A stretch of DNA of 14,573 nt, taken from assembly GCA_964643255.1 (NCBI GenBank), contig CAZXSM010000053.1, positions 1-14,573 of the forward strand, read 5' to 3'. This DNA is from JAAYRG01 sp964643255 (GTDB lineage: Bacteria; Bacillota; Clostridia; Lachnospirales; Lachnospiraceae). A program made the position numbers and the translations under genes. Below are positions 1 to 7,465 of this stretch, piece by piece. The notes beneath the pieces are model-generated. The model had not been told where the DNA came from. It worked only from the letters and a program-made list of their open reading frames with translations, and searched no databases. Numbering within the stretch: the first letter of the stretch is position 1; each line of letters begins with the position of its first letter.

Positions 1-22
1 AAAAGAAAGGAAGGATTATACT

Positions 23-238
23 ATGCAATTTTTCACACAAGGGGTAGATGTTTTACAAAAGTTAGTAACTCTTATTGGTGCTGGACTAGGATTATGGGGT
101 GTTGTAAACTTATTAGAAGGTTATGGTAACGATAATCCGGGTGCTAAATCACAAGGAATGAAGCAATTTGTATCTGGTGCTGGTTTAGTATTAGTAGCTA
201 CATTGTTAGTACCGGCTCTAAAAGCATTATTTAACTAA
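23..238 (+). CDS. Maff2-family small membrane protein (T4SS pilin-like)
   Basis: A 71-residue protein with two hydrophobic helices (about residues 11-31 and 48-68) separated by a polar loop containing YGNDNPGAKSQG. That loop and the two-helix layout are characteristic of the Maff2 family, found beside TraG/VirD4 genes in Gram-positive conjugative elements and usually considered the VirB2/TrbC-like membrane or pilin component of the type IV secretion channel. The start ATG follows an AAAGGAAGG ribosome binding site. No signal-peptidase site is obvious. A strong hairpin follows 10 bases after the stop, before the coupling-protein gene. The family assignment is by recognition of sequence; the pilin role is inferred from size, topology and neighbours. 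Confidence 0.9.
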   Translation: MQFFTQGVDVLQKLVTLIGAGLGLWGVVNLLEGYGNDNPGAKSQGMKQFVSGAGLVLVATLLVPALKALFN

Positions 239-241
239 CTA

Positions 242-273
242 AAACAAAGTGCCGAAAGGCACTTTTGTTTTTT
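242..273 (+). terminator. Rho-independent terminator or attenuator between the Maff2 and coupling-protein genes
   Basis: Stem GTGCC/GGCAC with a GAAA tetraloop at 249-262, extended by A-T pairs on both sides and followed by TTTTGTTTTTT. The next gene has its own RBS only about 10 bases further on and no clear promoter, so this probably gives partial termination, with more Maff2 than coupling protein made. Confidence 0.8.
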
Positions 274-291
274 ATAGAAAGGAATTAAATT

Positions 292-2139
292 ATGAATAAA
301 ATACAAGAACACATTAAAAAAAATAAAGCATTAACAGTTTTATTAAGTGTCTTATTCATTTTAATAAACTATCTTTCTTACTATTTTAGAAAAACAGTAA
401 TTGGTGATTTTCTTTTTGGAATAAGTTATATCTTTGAAAAACCTACAATTCTTTTAAGGGCATTTCCTATTTCATTAAATCCAAAAGATTTAATGTATTC
501 ATTATTAATTACTACTGTAATTTTATTTATAGTATTAGATAGAAAATTAAACAAAAAGAATTTTAGACATGGTGCAGAACATGGTTCAGCAAGGTGGGGA
601 AGTTTTGATAAACTAAAAGATCTTTATGATCACACAAATCCTAACAACAATATTATGCTATCTGAAAACATTAAATTAGCTTTAAAAGATGATAATATTG
701 AACCTAAAAATAGAAGAAATAAAAATATTTTACTTGTTGGTGGTTCTGGTTCTGGTAAAACACGATTCTTTGTTAAACCTAGTATTATGGATCTTAATGC
801 TGATTTTGTTGTTACTGATCCAAAAGGAACAATATTAAATGAATTAGGATATTTATTAAGTAAAAATAATTACAATATTAAAGTCTTAAATCTAATAGAT
901 TTTGATAAGTCTATGAGATATAATCCTTTAGCTTATATTGAGAAAGAACAAGACATATTAAGAGTAATTGAAACAATTATTAGGAATACTTCATCAACTA
1001 ATCAAGGAAGCGAAGATTTCTGGGTGAAGGCAGAAAAGCTTTTATATCAAGCTTTGTTTTCTGTGGTACTTGATTATTTTCCTAAAGAAGAACAACATTT
1101 AGGAACAATTATTGACCTATTAGAATTAGCTGAAACTCGTGAAGATGATGAAGATTATATCAATGCACTAGATGATATGTTTATGCAAATAGAAGAAGAA
1201 GAACCTAATGCTTTTGCAGTAAAACAATATAAAGCTTATAAATTAGCTTCTGGTAAAACAGCTAAATCAATTCTAATTTCTTGTGCTACTAGATTAGCTA
1301 CATTAAATATACCAGCTGTTAGGGATTTATTATCTGAAGATGAATTTAATTTAGACAAACTAGGTAATGATACAAGACCTACAGCAATCTTTTTAATTGT
1401 ATCTGATAATGATCCTACTTTTAACTTCATAGCTTCTATTATGTATTCTCAAATGTTTACTTTATTAACTACAATAGCAGATAATAAATATCAAGGTTTT
1501 TTACCTAGACATATTAGGTTCTTACTTGATGAATTTGCTAATATTGGTGAAATACCGGACTTTGAATCTATAATAGCTACAATTAGATCTAGAAATATGA
1601 GTGCTGTACCTATACTTCAAACTCTTTCACAGTTAAAAGCTATATATAAAGATCATTCAGACACAATAATAGGTAACTGTGATACCTTTATATTTTTAGG
1701 TGGTAAAGAAGATAGCACTTTAAAAATGGTATCTAATCAATTAGGAAAACAAACTATAGATGATTATAATACTTCAAGAACAAGATCTCAATCAGATTCA
1801 TTCGGACAAAATTATTCTAAACTTGGTAGAGAACTTATGACACCAGATGAATTACAAGTAATGGATCGATCAAAATGTATAGTTATGATAATAGGGGTTA
1901 ATCCTTTTAAAGATAACAAGTATGAAATAACTAATCATAAAAATTATAAATATCATGGATCACCAGCTAAATTTGATATAACTACTGGTGAGATAATTAA
2001 ACCTAGTAAATATTGGTTTAATATAGAAAAATATGTAGAACAATATAGAAATAAAATAGCTATAGATAAAGCTGTTGATAGTATTGTTTTAACTACATTA
2101 GATGAAAATAATGAATTAGAAGAAAGGATTTTTATATAA
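292..2139 (+). CDS. VirD4/TraG-type conjugative coupling protein
   Basis: A 615-residue membrane-anchored ATPase that links the relaxosome to the type IV secretion channel and drives DNA transfer. Two N-terminal transmembrane helices lie at about residues 13-32 and 66-82. The TraG-family motif RHGAEHGSARWG is at 92-103, Walker A GGSGSGKT at 150-157 (Lys156), and Walker B FLLDEFANIG around 410-419 (Asp413, Glu414). Length and domain order are those of a full VirD4/TraG protein. It lies downstream of the Maff2 gene and one base before topB, so the three probably form one operon with attenuation after the first gene. The start has an AGAAAGGAATT RBS. The C-terminal part after about residue 530 is acidic and less recognisable. 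High certainty for the family. Confidence 0.97.
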   Translation: MNKIQEHIKKNKALTVLLSVLFILINYLSYYFRKTVIGDFLFGISYIFEKPTILLRAFPISLNPKDLMYSLLITTVILFIVLDRKLNKKNFRHGAEHGSARWGSFDKLKDLYDHTNPNNNIMLSENIKLALKDDNIEPKNRRNKNILLVGGSGSGKTRFFVKPSIMDLNADFVVTDPKGTILNELGYLLSKNNYNIKVLNLIDFDKSMRYNPLAYIEKEQDILRVIETIIRNTSSTNQGSEDFWVKAEKLLYQALFSVVLDYFPKEEQHLGTIIDLLELAETREDDEDYINALDDMFMQIEEEEPNAFAVKQYKAYKLASGKTAKSILISCATRLATLNIPAVRDLLSEDEFNLDKLGNDTRPTAIFLIVSDNDPTFNFIASIMYSQMFTLLTTIADNKYQGFLPRHIRFLLDEFANIGEIPDFESIIATIRSRNMSAVPILQTLSQLKAIYKDHSDTIIGNCDTFIFLGGKEDSTLKMVSNQLGKQTIDDYNTSRTRSQSDSFGQNYSKLGRELMTPDELQVMDRSKCIVMIIGVNPFKDNKYEITNHKNYKYHGSPAKFDITTGEIIKPSKYWFNIEKYVEQYRNKIAIDKAVDSIVLTTLDENNELEERIFI

Positions 2140-2140
2140 T

Positions 2141-4222
2141 ATGAAATTAATAATTGCTGAAAAACCTAGCTTGGCTAAGAATATAGTAAATGGATTAAAA
2201 CTAAATGGGGAATATTTTAAATCACATGGTAATTATTATGAAAGTAATAATTACTTTGTAACAGCAGTATTCGGACATTTATTTACGTTATATGATATTG
2301 AAGATTATGAAGAATCTTCAAGTAATTCATGGACTACCGATAATCTACCTTATATACCTTCTAAATTCAAATATAAACTAAAAGATGATAAAGGTATTAG
2401 GGATCAATTTAAGCTTATAGAAAGGCTTATAAACGATCCTAGAGTAGCTTCTGTTGTTAATGCTGGTGATAGTGATAGAGAAGGTGAAATCATTATTAGA
2501 ATCGTTTTAGATGAAGCTAATAATAATAAGCCAGTATATAGATTGTGGTTGCCAGAACAAACTGAAGAAACTATAGCCAAAGAAATTAAAAATATGAAAT
2601 TACAAAATGAATATAATAATTTAGCAGATGAAGGGTATGCCAGACAATATATAGATTGGTTATATGGAATAAACTTAACTAGATATGCAACTGTTAAAGC
2701 AAATACTTTATTAAGAGTAGGTAGAGTTTTAACACCAATAGTTAGAACTATTTATGATCGTGAACTTGAAATTAAAAACTTTGTACCAAAAAATTATTAT
2801 CAATTAGAATCAAAAGAAGAAACGAAAGGTGAAATTATACCTTTAAATCATAAAGAAAAATATGATACACCTAAAGATTTAGAATTAATTGAAATGCTTA
2901 ATTCATTCAATTCTAATAATTCTATTGTTACAAGCCTTGATACTACAGAAAAAATAATAGGAAGTCCTAGATTGTTTTCTCAATCAGATTTACAAAACTA
3001 TCTGTCAAAACAATATAAATATAGTCCTAGTGATACTTTAAAACTATCTCAATCTTTATATGAAAAAGGGTTTATATCATATCCACGAACAGCCACTAAT
3101 TATTTATCAGAAAATGAGAAAGAAAAGATTGATTCAATTATTCAAGTTATTAATGGTGATTATAATTATGATTTAATTAATAAAGAATCAAAAAGAATTT
3201 ATGATGATTCTAAAATTGAATCACACTCTGCTTTAACACCGACTAATAAGCTTCCTAATTTAAATGATTTATCAGATAAAGAAAGGAATTGTTATCAAGC
3301 AATTTTCAATAGATTCTCTGCTGTATTTACTGCTGAAGATCATATTGTTAATGAAACAATATTAGTTATTACTAATAACGATTATGACTTTGAATTAAAA
3401 GGGGAAACTGTAATAAAAGAAGGTTTTACAAAATATGATTCAAATGCAAAAACTAAATCAAAAAACAATTTGCCAAATGTTGAAGTAGGGGATATAGTAA
3501 ATTCTAAATTTAAAATAATAGAAAAACAAACTAATCCACCGAAATATTGGAATGTATCTTCTCTGAATAATTACTTAAAAAATCCTTTTAGAAAAGTAGA
3601 TGATACTGAAGAAGAAGAATATGCTAACTTATTAAAAGGTTTAGAAATAGGAACTGAAGCAACTAGATCTGGTATTATTGAAAGTGCTATTAGAAGTGAA
3701 TATATTAAACTGAATAATAGTACATATAGACTAGGGGATAAAGGTGAGTTTTTAATCAATTCTTTAAATGAATTAGATATAGATATGAAGGCAGATGAAA
3801 CAGCTATACTTGGATCATTATTAAAGAAAGTATATTCAAATGAAATTGCTATTGAATCTTTAATAGCTACAGCAAAACATGAACTAAATGAAATAGTTGA
3901 TACTTCACTAGAAATAAAACAATTTAAAAAAGAAATTGATTCACTAGGTTCATGTCCTATTTGCAATAAAGAAGTTATTGAAAATACAAAAGCTTTTACT
4001 TGTGTAGATCATGATTGTAGATTTACTATTTGGAAAGATAATAACTTTATAACTAAAATAGGTAAGAAAAAATTGACAAAAACAATAGTAAAACAATTAC
4101 TTAAAAATGGAAAAACAAATGTAAAAGGATTGACTGCTAAATCTGGAAATAAATATAATGCTGACATTATTCTTGAAGTAGGGGATAAATGGATCAATTT
4201 AAAGCCAGACTTTAATAATTAA
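2141..4222 (+). CDS. topB: DNA topoisomerase III (type IA)
   Basis: A 693-residue type IA topoisomerase that relaxes or decatenates negatively supercoiled DNA by passage through a transient single-strand break. The N-terminal Toprim domain starts IIAEKPSLAKNI and contains FGHLF and the acidic cluster AGDSDREGEII (Asp110, Asp112, Glu114). The catalytic tyrosine is Tyr314 in GFISYPRT. A C-terminal four-cysteine zinc-ribbon-like module is seen at Cys605, Cys608, Cys621 and Cys626. The start is one base after the stop of the coupling-protein gene, with GAAAGGA inside that gene's end, indicating translational coupling. Plasmid and ICE copies like this are common in Gram-positive conjugation modules and are thought to help process transferring DNA. 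The stop codon lies inside a large inverted repeat. Confidence 0.96.
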   Translation: MKLIIAEKPSLAKNIVNGLKLNGEYFKSHGNYYESNNYFVTAVFGHLFTLYDIEDYEESSSNSWTTDNLPYIPSKFKYKLKDDKGIRDQFKLIERLINDPRVASVVNAGDSDREGEIIIRIVLDEANNNKPVYRLWLPEQTEETIAKEIKNMKLQNEYNNLADEGYARQYIDWLYGINLTRYATVKANTLLRVGRVLTPIVRTIYDRELEIKNFVPKNYYQLESKEETKGEIIPLNHKEKYDTPKDLELIEMLNSFNSNNSIVTSLDTTEKIIGSPRLFSQSDLQNYLSKQYKYSPSDTLKLSQSLYEKGFISYPRTATNYLSENEKEKIDSIIQVINGDYNYDLINKESKRIYDDSKIESHSALTPTNKLPNLNDLSDKERNCYQAIFNRFSAVFTAEDHIVNETILVITNNDYDFELKGETVIKEGFTKYDSNAKTKSKNNLPNVEVGDIVNSKFKIIEKQTNPPKYWNVSSLNNYLKNPFRKVDDTEEEEYANLLKGLEIGTEATRSGIIESAIRSEYIKLNNSTYRLGDKGEFLINSLNELDIDMKADETAILGSLLKKVYSNEIAIESLIATAKHELNEIVDTSLEIKQFKKEIDSLGSCPICNKEVIENTKAFTCVDHDCRFTIWKDNNFITKIGKKKLTKTIVKQLLKNGKTNVKGLTAKSGNKYNADIILEVGDKWINLKPDFNN

Positions 4223-4234
4223 AGGCTCTGGTTT
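4201..4234. repeat. Large imperfect inverted repeat spanning the topB stop codon
   Basis: CTTTAAT/ATTAAAG (4210-4216 and 4218-4224) is a perfect inner palindrome around one A. After a 2-base bulge (GC at 4225-4226) it is extended by AAGCCAGA against TCTGGTTT with one G-T pair. It could stabilise the 3' end of the topB mRNA or assist termination. There is no clean T-run directly after it. Confidence 0.6.
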
Positions 4235-4281
4235 GTAAAATTAAAATTTTTGCAAGGTAATTATACATTCGTTGCATTATA

Positions 4282-4308
4282 AAAGGAGTGATAACCACTC
4301 CTTTTTTT
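4282..4308. terminator. Bidirectional terminator between topB and the relaxase gene
   Basis: Stem AAAGGAGTG/CACTCCTTT (4282-4290 and 4296-4304) with a 5-base loop, followed by T-rich sequence on the + strand. Read on the minus strand the stem ends in CCTTTTAT. It sits between convergent genes and can serve both. Confidence 0.85.
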
Positions 4309-4310
4309 CT

Positions 4311-5618
4311 TTATCTATTTATATCATCTCTAGTCTTTTTAATTTCTTTATTTAGATCTTTATAAACATTATCTCTTTCAGATTTATACTCTTTTAATAA
4401 ATCATCTAAAGCCTTTTGATTATGAATATTATATTTGCTTTTTAATGTATTCATATTTCTTTTTGCATTATCAAACTTTTTAAATCTTCTATAATTGTCT
4501 TTTTTAAATTGCTCTTTATCTGAAGATTTTTTATACTCTTGAATTAAAGTATATGAATCAGCATAATCAACAAAAGCTAAACTTAATTTTTCTAGTTCAT
4601 GAATTGAATCATCTAATTCTTGAACTTTTTTATTAAACTTTCCATGTATATTTTCTTTGATCCTTTGTGATTCAATTATATCTTCTAACTTATATCCTTG
4701 ATTAATAACAAGGTCTGACAACTCTTGTAGATAAATTAAATTCTGGCTGGAAGCCCAATTTTTTAGTCCTAAATTTTCTTGGAATTTGGCTTCTGATTTA
4801 TCAAACCATTTATTTTGTAAATCAAAATTTGATTTAGCTATTTTAAAATCTTTATTCTCTATTCTATATTGTATTGAACGTTTATTATAATGTAATCCTA
4901 ATCTATAAGTTCTTGTAAATCTATCATTTTCTTTATCTTTAAATCCTAAATGTTTATTGTCCTTAAATTCATATCCAGCATTATTCATAAGTAATAAAAA
5001 TTGTTCGTATGAATTTGCTTCAAAAATATATCTATCTATATCTTCTTCTAATTTATTTAAATAAGAATTTCCTTTTGCTCTTGCTACATATTCTCTATGA
5101 GAATAATATTTTTCGTTAGATTCTTTTCTAAAATTATGTTCTTCTTTTTGAATATCTAATAAACTAATACCATGTTCTTTTACAATTTTCCCATGTGTAT
5201 TATGTAGTCTTTTTAATGATTCTCTTTTTGAATTAAACATTTTTAAAGAATCAATTTCTACATTATTAAATAAAATATGATTGTGATAATTATTAGAATC
5301 TAAATGAGTAACTACTATATATTGGTGTTTTCCTTTTAGATATTTATCAGCTAATTCTTTTCCTAATAGATGAACTTCCATAGGTGATAAATCTTCATCA
5401 GCACCAAACGATTGAATAATACTTCTTGCTTTATTAACAGTATTTCTATTTAAAAACTTCTGTCTATCTTCATATAGTTTATTAAAATCTTCAGTAATAC
5501 TTTGACTATGACATTTATAAAAAGATACTAAATTAGTATCTGTTTTTTCATCTTGTAAAATATAATTTGAATATTGTCTTATATTATTTACTGACAACAT
5601 TTTTACAATAGAAGCCAT
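4311..5618 (-). CDS. MOBP-type relaxase (mobilization nuclease)
   Basis: A 435-residue relaxase that nicks oriT, stays bound to the 5' end and pilots the strand into the recipient. The histidine motif is HLDSNNYHNHILFN, matching HxDxxxxHxHxxxN with His105, Asp107, His112, His114 and Asn118. The upstream part (IIQSFGADEDLSPMEVHLLGKELADKYL) is typical of the Relaxase domain PF03432. The likely catalytic tyrosine is Tyr19 in SNYILQDEKT, with Tyr16 as the alternative. The C-terminal half from about residue 290 is lysine/glutamate-rich and probably coiled-coil. The start is 12 bases after the stop of the upstream small ORF, with an AAAGGA site overlapping that stop, so the two are co-transcribed. 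The oriT candidate lies beyond the scaffold gap, on the expected upstream side. Confidence 0.95.
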   Translation of the reverse strand: MASIVKMLSVNNIRQYSNYILQDEKTDTNLVSFYKCHSQSITEDFNKLYEDRQKFLNRNTVNKARSIIQSFGADEDLSPMEVHLLGKELADKYLKGKHQYIVVTHLDSNNYHNHILFNNVEIDSLKMFNSKRESLKRLHNTHGKIVKEHGISLLDIQKEEHNFRKESNEKYYSHREYVARAKGNSYLNKLEEDIDRYIFEANSYEQFLLLMNNAGYEFKDNKHLGFKDKENDRFTRTYRLGLHYNKRSIQYRIENKDFKIAKSNFDLQNKWFDKSEAKFQENLGLKNWASSQNLIYLQELSDLVINQGYKLEDIIESQRIKENIHGKFNKKVQELDDSIHELEKLSLAFVDYADSYTLIQEYKKSSDKEQFKKDNYRRFKKFDNAKRNMNTLKSKYNIHNQKALDDLLKEYKSERDNVYKDLNKEIKKTRDDINR

Positions 5619-5630
5619 AATATCAATCCT

Positions 5631-5918
5631 TTATCTCTCTATAAATTCTCTAGCAATTTCAAACATATCTGTTATATCTTGATCTTCTAATATTTGATCT
5701 GGGTGAAACAATTTGCCTTTAACTTCATCTAATTTAATATTGAATTTGTCTATAAATTTATTAATATCTTTTAATGAATTTACTTCTGGATTAACACTTA
5801 ATTCAACTCCTAAATTTTGAAAAAAATCTAATTCAAAATCATCTATACCTTCATGTTCTAAAATATTAATCCATTCTTTAATCAATGATCTACCTAATGC
5901 TACTGATGAATTAAACAT
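5631..5918 (-). CDS. Small acidic protein upstream of the relaxase; start uncertain because of a gap
   Basis: A 95-residue reading frame, rich in Asp/Glu/Phe/Ile and without membrane segments, immediately upstream of and apparently co-transcribed with the relaxase. I do not recognise the family. Its position suggests a relaxosome accessory factor, but I see no ribbon-helix-helix or MobC-like signature. The apparent Met codon is one base from the run of Ns, so no RBS can be seen and the frame may continue through the gap. This may be only the C-terminal part of a larger protein. The stop TAA overlaps the RBS of the relaxase gene. Confidence 0.6.
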   Translation of the reverse strand: MFNSSVALGRSLIKEWINILEHEGIDDFELDFFQNLGVELSVNPEVNSLKDINKFIDKFNIKLDEVKGKLFHPDQILEDQDITDMFEIAREFIER

Positions 5919-5919
5919 A

Positions 5920-6019
5920 NNNNNNNNNNNNNNNNNNNNNNNNNNNNNNNNNNNNNNNNNNNNNNNNNNNNNNNNNNNNNNNNNNNNNNNNNNNNNNNNN
6001 NNNNNNNNNNNNNNNNNNN
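5920..6019. other. Assembly gap of exactly 100 N
   Basis: Exactly one hundred unknown bases, the usual placeholder for a scaffold gap of unknown size. It lies between the relaxase operon and the oriT candidate, so the promoter of that operon, the true start of the upstream ORF and possibly further oriT sequence or a small gene are missing. The relative order and orientation of the two sides depends on the scaffolding being right. Confidence 0.98.
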
Positions 6020-6041
6020 TTTATTCGAGCGAAGCGACATT

Positions 6042-6071
6042 CAATTTAACAGATCATCTGTTGTTAAATTG
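6042..6071. repeat. Inverted repeat in the oriT region (accessory-protein site?)
   Basis: Outer arms CAATTTAACA (6042-6051) and TGTTAAATTG (6062-6071) overlap a perfect inner palindrome AACAGAT-C-ATCTGTT (6048-6062). Nested palindromes next to nic are typical binding sites for relaxosome accessory proteins. Confidence 0.75.
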
Positions 6072-6078
6072 TATAAGG

Positions 6079-6097
6079 TTTAAGGATATTCCTTAAA
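6079..6097. repeat. Perfect 8-bp inverted repeat in the oriT region
   Basis: TTTAAGGA-TAT-TCCTTAAA, eight perfect pairs around three bases, between the larger palindrome and the nic-proximal hairpin. Confidence 0.75.
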
Positions 6098-6117
6098 AGA
6101 CAAAAACTTGTTTTTTG

Positions 6118-6150
6118 GGCTTTGTGGGAACAAAGCCGTATCTTGCCTGT
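6118..6150 (+). other. oriT: Candidate oriT core: hairpin plus MOBP-type nic site
   Basis: Inverted repeat GGCTTTGT (6118-6125) / ACAAAGCC (6130-6137) with a 4-base loop is followed by GTATCTTGCC. TATCTTG/C fits the MOBP nic consensus YATCYTG/Y known from RP4 and R64, and the predicted cut between 6145 and 6146 is eight bases after the right arm, the same spacing as I recall for RP4. The window encodes a MOBP relaxase that could act here. If correct, the + strand is transferred, starting at 6146 and proceeding rightward, so the genes at 6233 and beyond form the leading region. The motif and spacing are seen; the function is inferred. Confidence 0.75.
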
Positions 6151-6193
6151 TCTTATCCACGACATATTTATTATATACTATTTATCGTTTTTA

Positions 6194-6202
6194 TGCTATA
6201 AT
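6194..6202 (+). promoter_or_regulatory. Extended -10 promoter of the DUF3801 operon
   Basis: TGCTATAAT is a perfect extended -10 (TGnTATAAT) 31 bases before the DUF3801 start. No good -35 is present at 16-18 bases upstream, which an extended -10 can tolerate. It lies about 50 bases from nic, so relaxosome binding could influence it. Confidence 0.7.
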
Positions 6203-6232
6203 AGAAACAAAGATAATAAGGAAGGTGATTTT

Positions 6233-6805
6233 ATGAGTTCAGTAGATTATAGTGTAGAATCTGCTTTAAATTTTTCTGTAAAAATGGCGAATTTAAATGG
6301 GCAGTTACTTTTAGCAGTTCTTGAAAGATTAGTTAATCTTATAAAAGGATCTGATGAATTTGAAAAAGACAGAATATTTATGAATGGTGAAAATAATTCT
6401 GGTAAAATGAAAATCAATGAATTATTTGAAAAACATAGTCAAGGTAAAATAGATTTTTTAGATAGTGAAATAACAAAAAAAGAAATGAAAGCTATTCAAA
6501 AACAATTAAAAGAATATGGTGTAGATTTTTCTATTGTAAAAAATGGAAAAGATAATTATGACTTATTCTTTGCTGGTAAAGATAGAGAATCTATTGAGTT
6601 AGGTTTACAAAAAGCTATTGAAAAATTTTCTAAAAGTAAAAATAAATTTTGGAATAAAAACAAAGATACCAAAACAAAAAAGAAAGAACCTAATAAAGAT
6701 TCTGAATTTAAGTTTAATACTGAAGGTTTAAGAGAAAAACAAAAAGAAAAAAATAGAGAACAACAATCAAAAGCTAGAAAAAAATCACACGAACACGAAA
6801 GATAA
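6233..6805 (+). CDS. DUF3801 / PcfB-like conjugation accessory protein
   Basis: A 190-residue protein starting MSSVDYSVESALNF. The region about residues 5-140 (ALNFSVKMANLNGQLLLAVLERL, then FLDSEITKKEMKAIQKQLKEYGVDFSIVK and YDLFFAGKD) resembles DUF3801, the family of PcfB in pCF10-type systems, linked to processing and transfer of plasmid DNA. The tail from about residue 150 is very Lys/Arg-rich and could contact DNA or a T4SS partner. I chose the ATG at 6233 because it follows AAGGAAGGTGA and lies downstream of the extended -10. A longer in-frame start at 6122 would lie inside the oriT hairpin and ahead of the promoter. First gene of a five-gene leading-region operon ending at 9889. Confidence 0.85.
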   Translation: MSSVDYSVESALNFSVKMANLNGQLLLAVLERLVNLIKGSDEFEKDRIFMNGENNSGKMKINELFEKHSQGKIDFLDSEITKKEMKAIQKQLKEYGVDFSIVKNGKDNYDLFFAGKDRESIELGLQKAIEKFSKSKNKFWNKNKDTKTKKKEPNKDSEFKFNTEGLREKQKEKNREQQSKARKKSHEHER

Positions 6806-6817
6806 AAGGTGATATAA

Positions 6818-7042
6818 GTGAAATATAAAAAACAAGTATATGATATGCTTTTAACTTTAAGTGATATTGCTATTTTAAAAAATAATGAAATTACTAACGA
6901 AGAAGAATTTATTAAAGAAATAGATAAAATTGCTTCTGAAGATTTAGTATTATTATTAGTTAAATTATTAGAACAAAAAAATCGTGAATTTGAAAAAGCA
7001 CATTTAAACAATAAAAAATTTACTAATGAATTAGAAATATAA
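6818..7042 (+). CDS. Small helical protein of unknown function (GTG start)
   Basis: 74 residues, predicted mostly helical and rich in Glu, Lys and Leu, with no membrane segment or cysteine. The start is GTG at 6818, six bases after an AAAGGTGAT site that begins at the stop of the DUF3801 gene. I do not recognise the family. It sits tightly between DUF3801 and DUF4315 genes in one operon, so a role in mobilization or establishment is likely but unproven. Confidence 0.75.
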   Translation: MKYKKQVYDMLLTLSDIAILKNNEITNEEEFIKEIDKIASEDLVLLLVKLLEQKNREFEKAHLNNKKFTNELEI

Positions 7043-7054
7043 GGGGTGTTAAAT

Positions 7055-7285
7055 ATGGAAAAAATTAATGATAGAATTAAAAGAAAAGAAGAACAAATAA
7101 AAACTACTCAAAATAAATTAGCTAAATACCGAAGGGATTTAAAAGATTTACAAGAACAAAAAGAAGCTTTAGAAATTAAAGAATTATTAAATGTTTTAAA
7201 TGAAAAAGGTTTAGATATTAATGAAGCAACTGAATTATTAGCAAATAAGAATTCAGATGAAACTAACCATAATAATAATTATTAG
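7055..7285 (+). CDS. DUF4315-family coiled-coil protein
   Basis: 76 residues beginning MEKINDRIKRKEEQIKTTQNKLAKYRRDLKDLQEQK, a continuous heptad-like coiled coil, followed by a short helical segment (EIKELLNVLNEKGLDINEATELL) and an Asn-rich tail. This is the pattern of DUF4315, a small family found in Gram-positive conjugation modules next to DUF3801-type genes. Function is unknown. The ATG at 7055 is preferred over a GTG at 7046 because AAGGGGTG lies directly upstream of the former and overlaps the latter. Confidence 0.8.
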   Translation: MEKINDRIKRKEEQIKTTQNKLAKYRRDLKDLQEQKEALEIKELLNVLNEKGLDINEATELLANKNSDETNHNNNY

Positions 7286-7298
7286 AAAGGGGAAAATT

Positions 7299-7463
7299 AT
7301 GAAAGACATTTTAGGAACTGAAATGACAGCTGAAGAATTTATTGAAGAATTTGAAGTCTATAAAGGAACAGCACAATATAATGATCCAGATACAAATGAA
7401 TTAATAACATTATCTGAAGATGAAGTTTTGAAAATGATTAAAGAATATAGAAAGGGAAAATAA
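7299..7463 (+). CDS. Small acidic protein of unknown function
   Basis: 54 residues, MKDILGTEMTAEEFIEEFEVYKGT through to EVLKMIKEYRKGK, acidic with a basic C-terminus. It has an AGAAAGGGGA site before ATG 7299. An in-frame upstream ATG at 7257 would lack an RBS and overlap the DUF4315 gene, so it is rejected. The stop is two bases before the next gene, indicating translational coupling to the ArdC-like gene. No family recognised. Confidence 0.75.
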   Translation: MKDILGTEMTAEEFIEEFEVYKGTAQYNDPDTNELITLSEDEVLKMIKEYRKGK

Positions 7464-7465
7464 AT

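Noticed and set aside
1236..1430. Minus-strand reading frame inside the coupling-protein gene
   Set aside because: Antisense shadow of a strongly supported gene, without RBS or recognisable protein.
3571..4197. Two minus-strand reading frames inside topB
   Set aside because: Antisense to conserved topoisomerase sequence, Ser/Phe-rich composition typical of shadows.
4260..4288. Minus-strand TATAAT at 4265-4260 as promoter antisense to topB
   Set aside because: No -35 at proper spacing; the hexamer lies just past the bidirectional terminator in AT-rich DNA and is probably chance.
6122..6232. Longer start for the DUF3801 gene at 6122
   Set aside because: The extension lies in the oriT hairpin and nic, upstream of the extended -10 at 6194-6202, and lacks an RBS. 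The ATG at 6233 has AAGGAAGGTGA.
6556..7011. Minus-strand frame of about 150 residues over the DUF3801 gene and the next ORF
   Set aside because: Ser/Phe/Leu-rich complement of Lys/Glu-rich coding sequence; crosses two well-supported genes with good RBSs.
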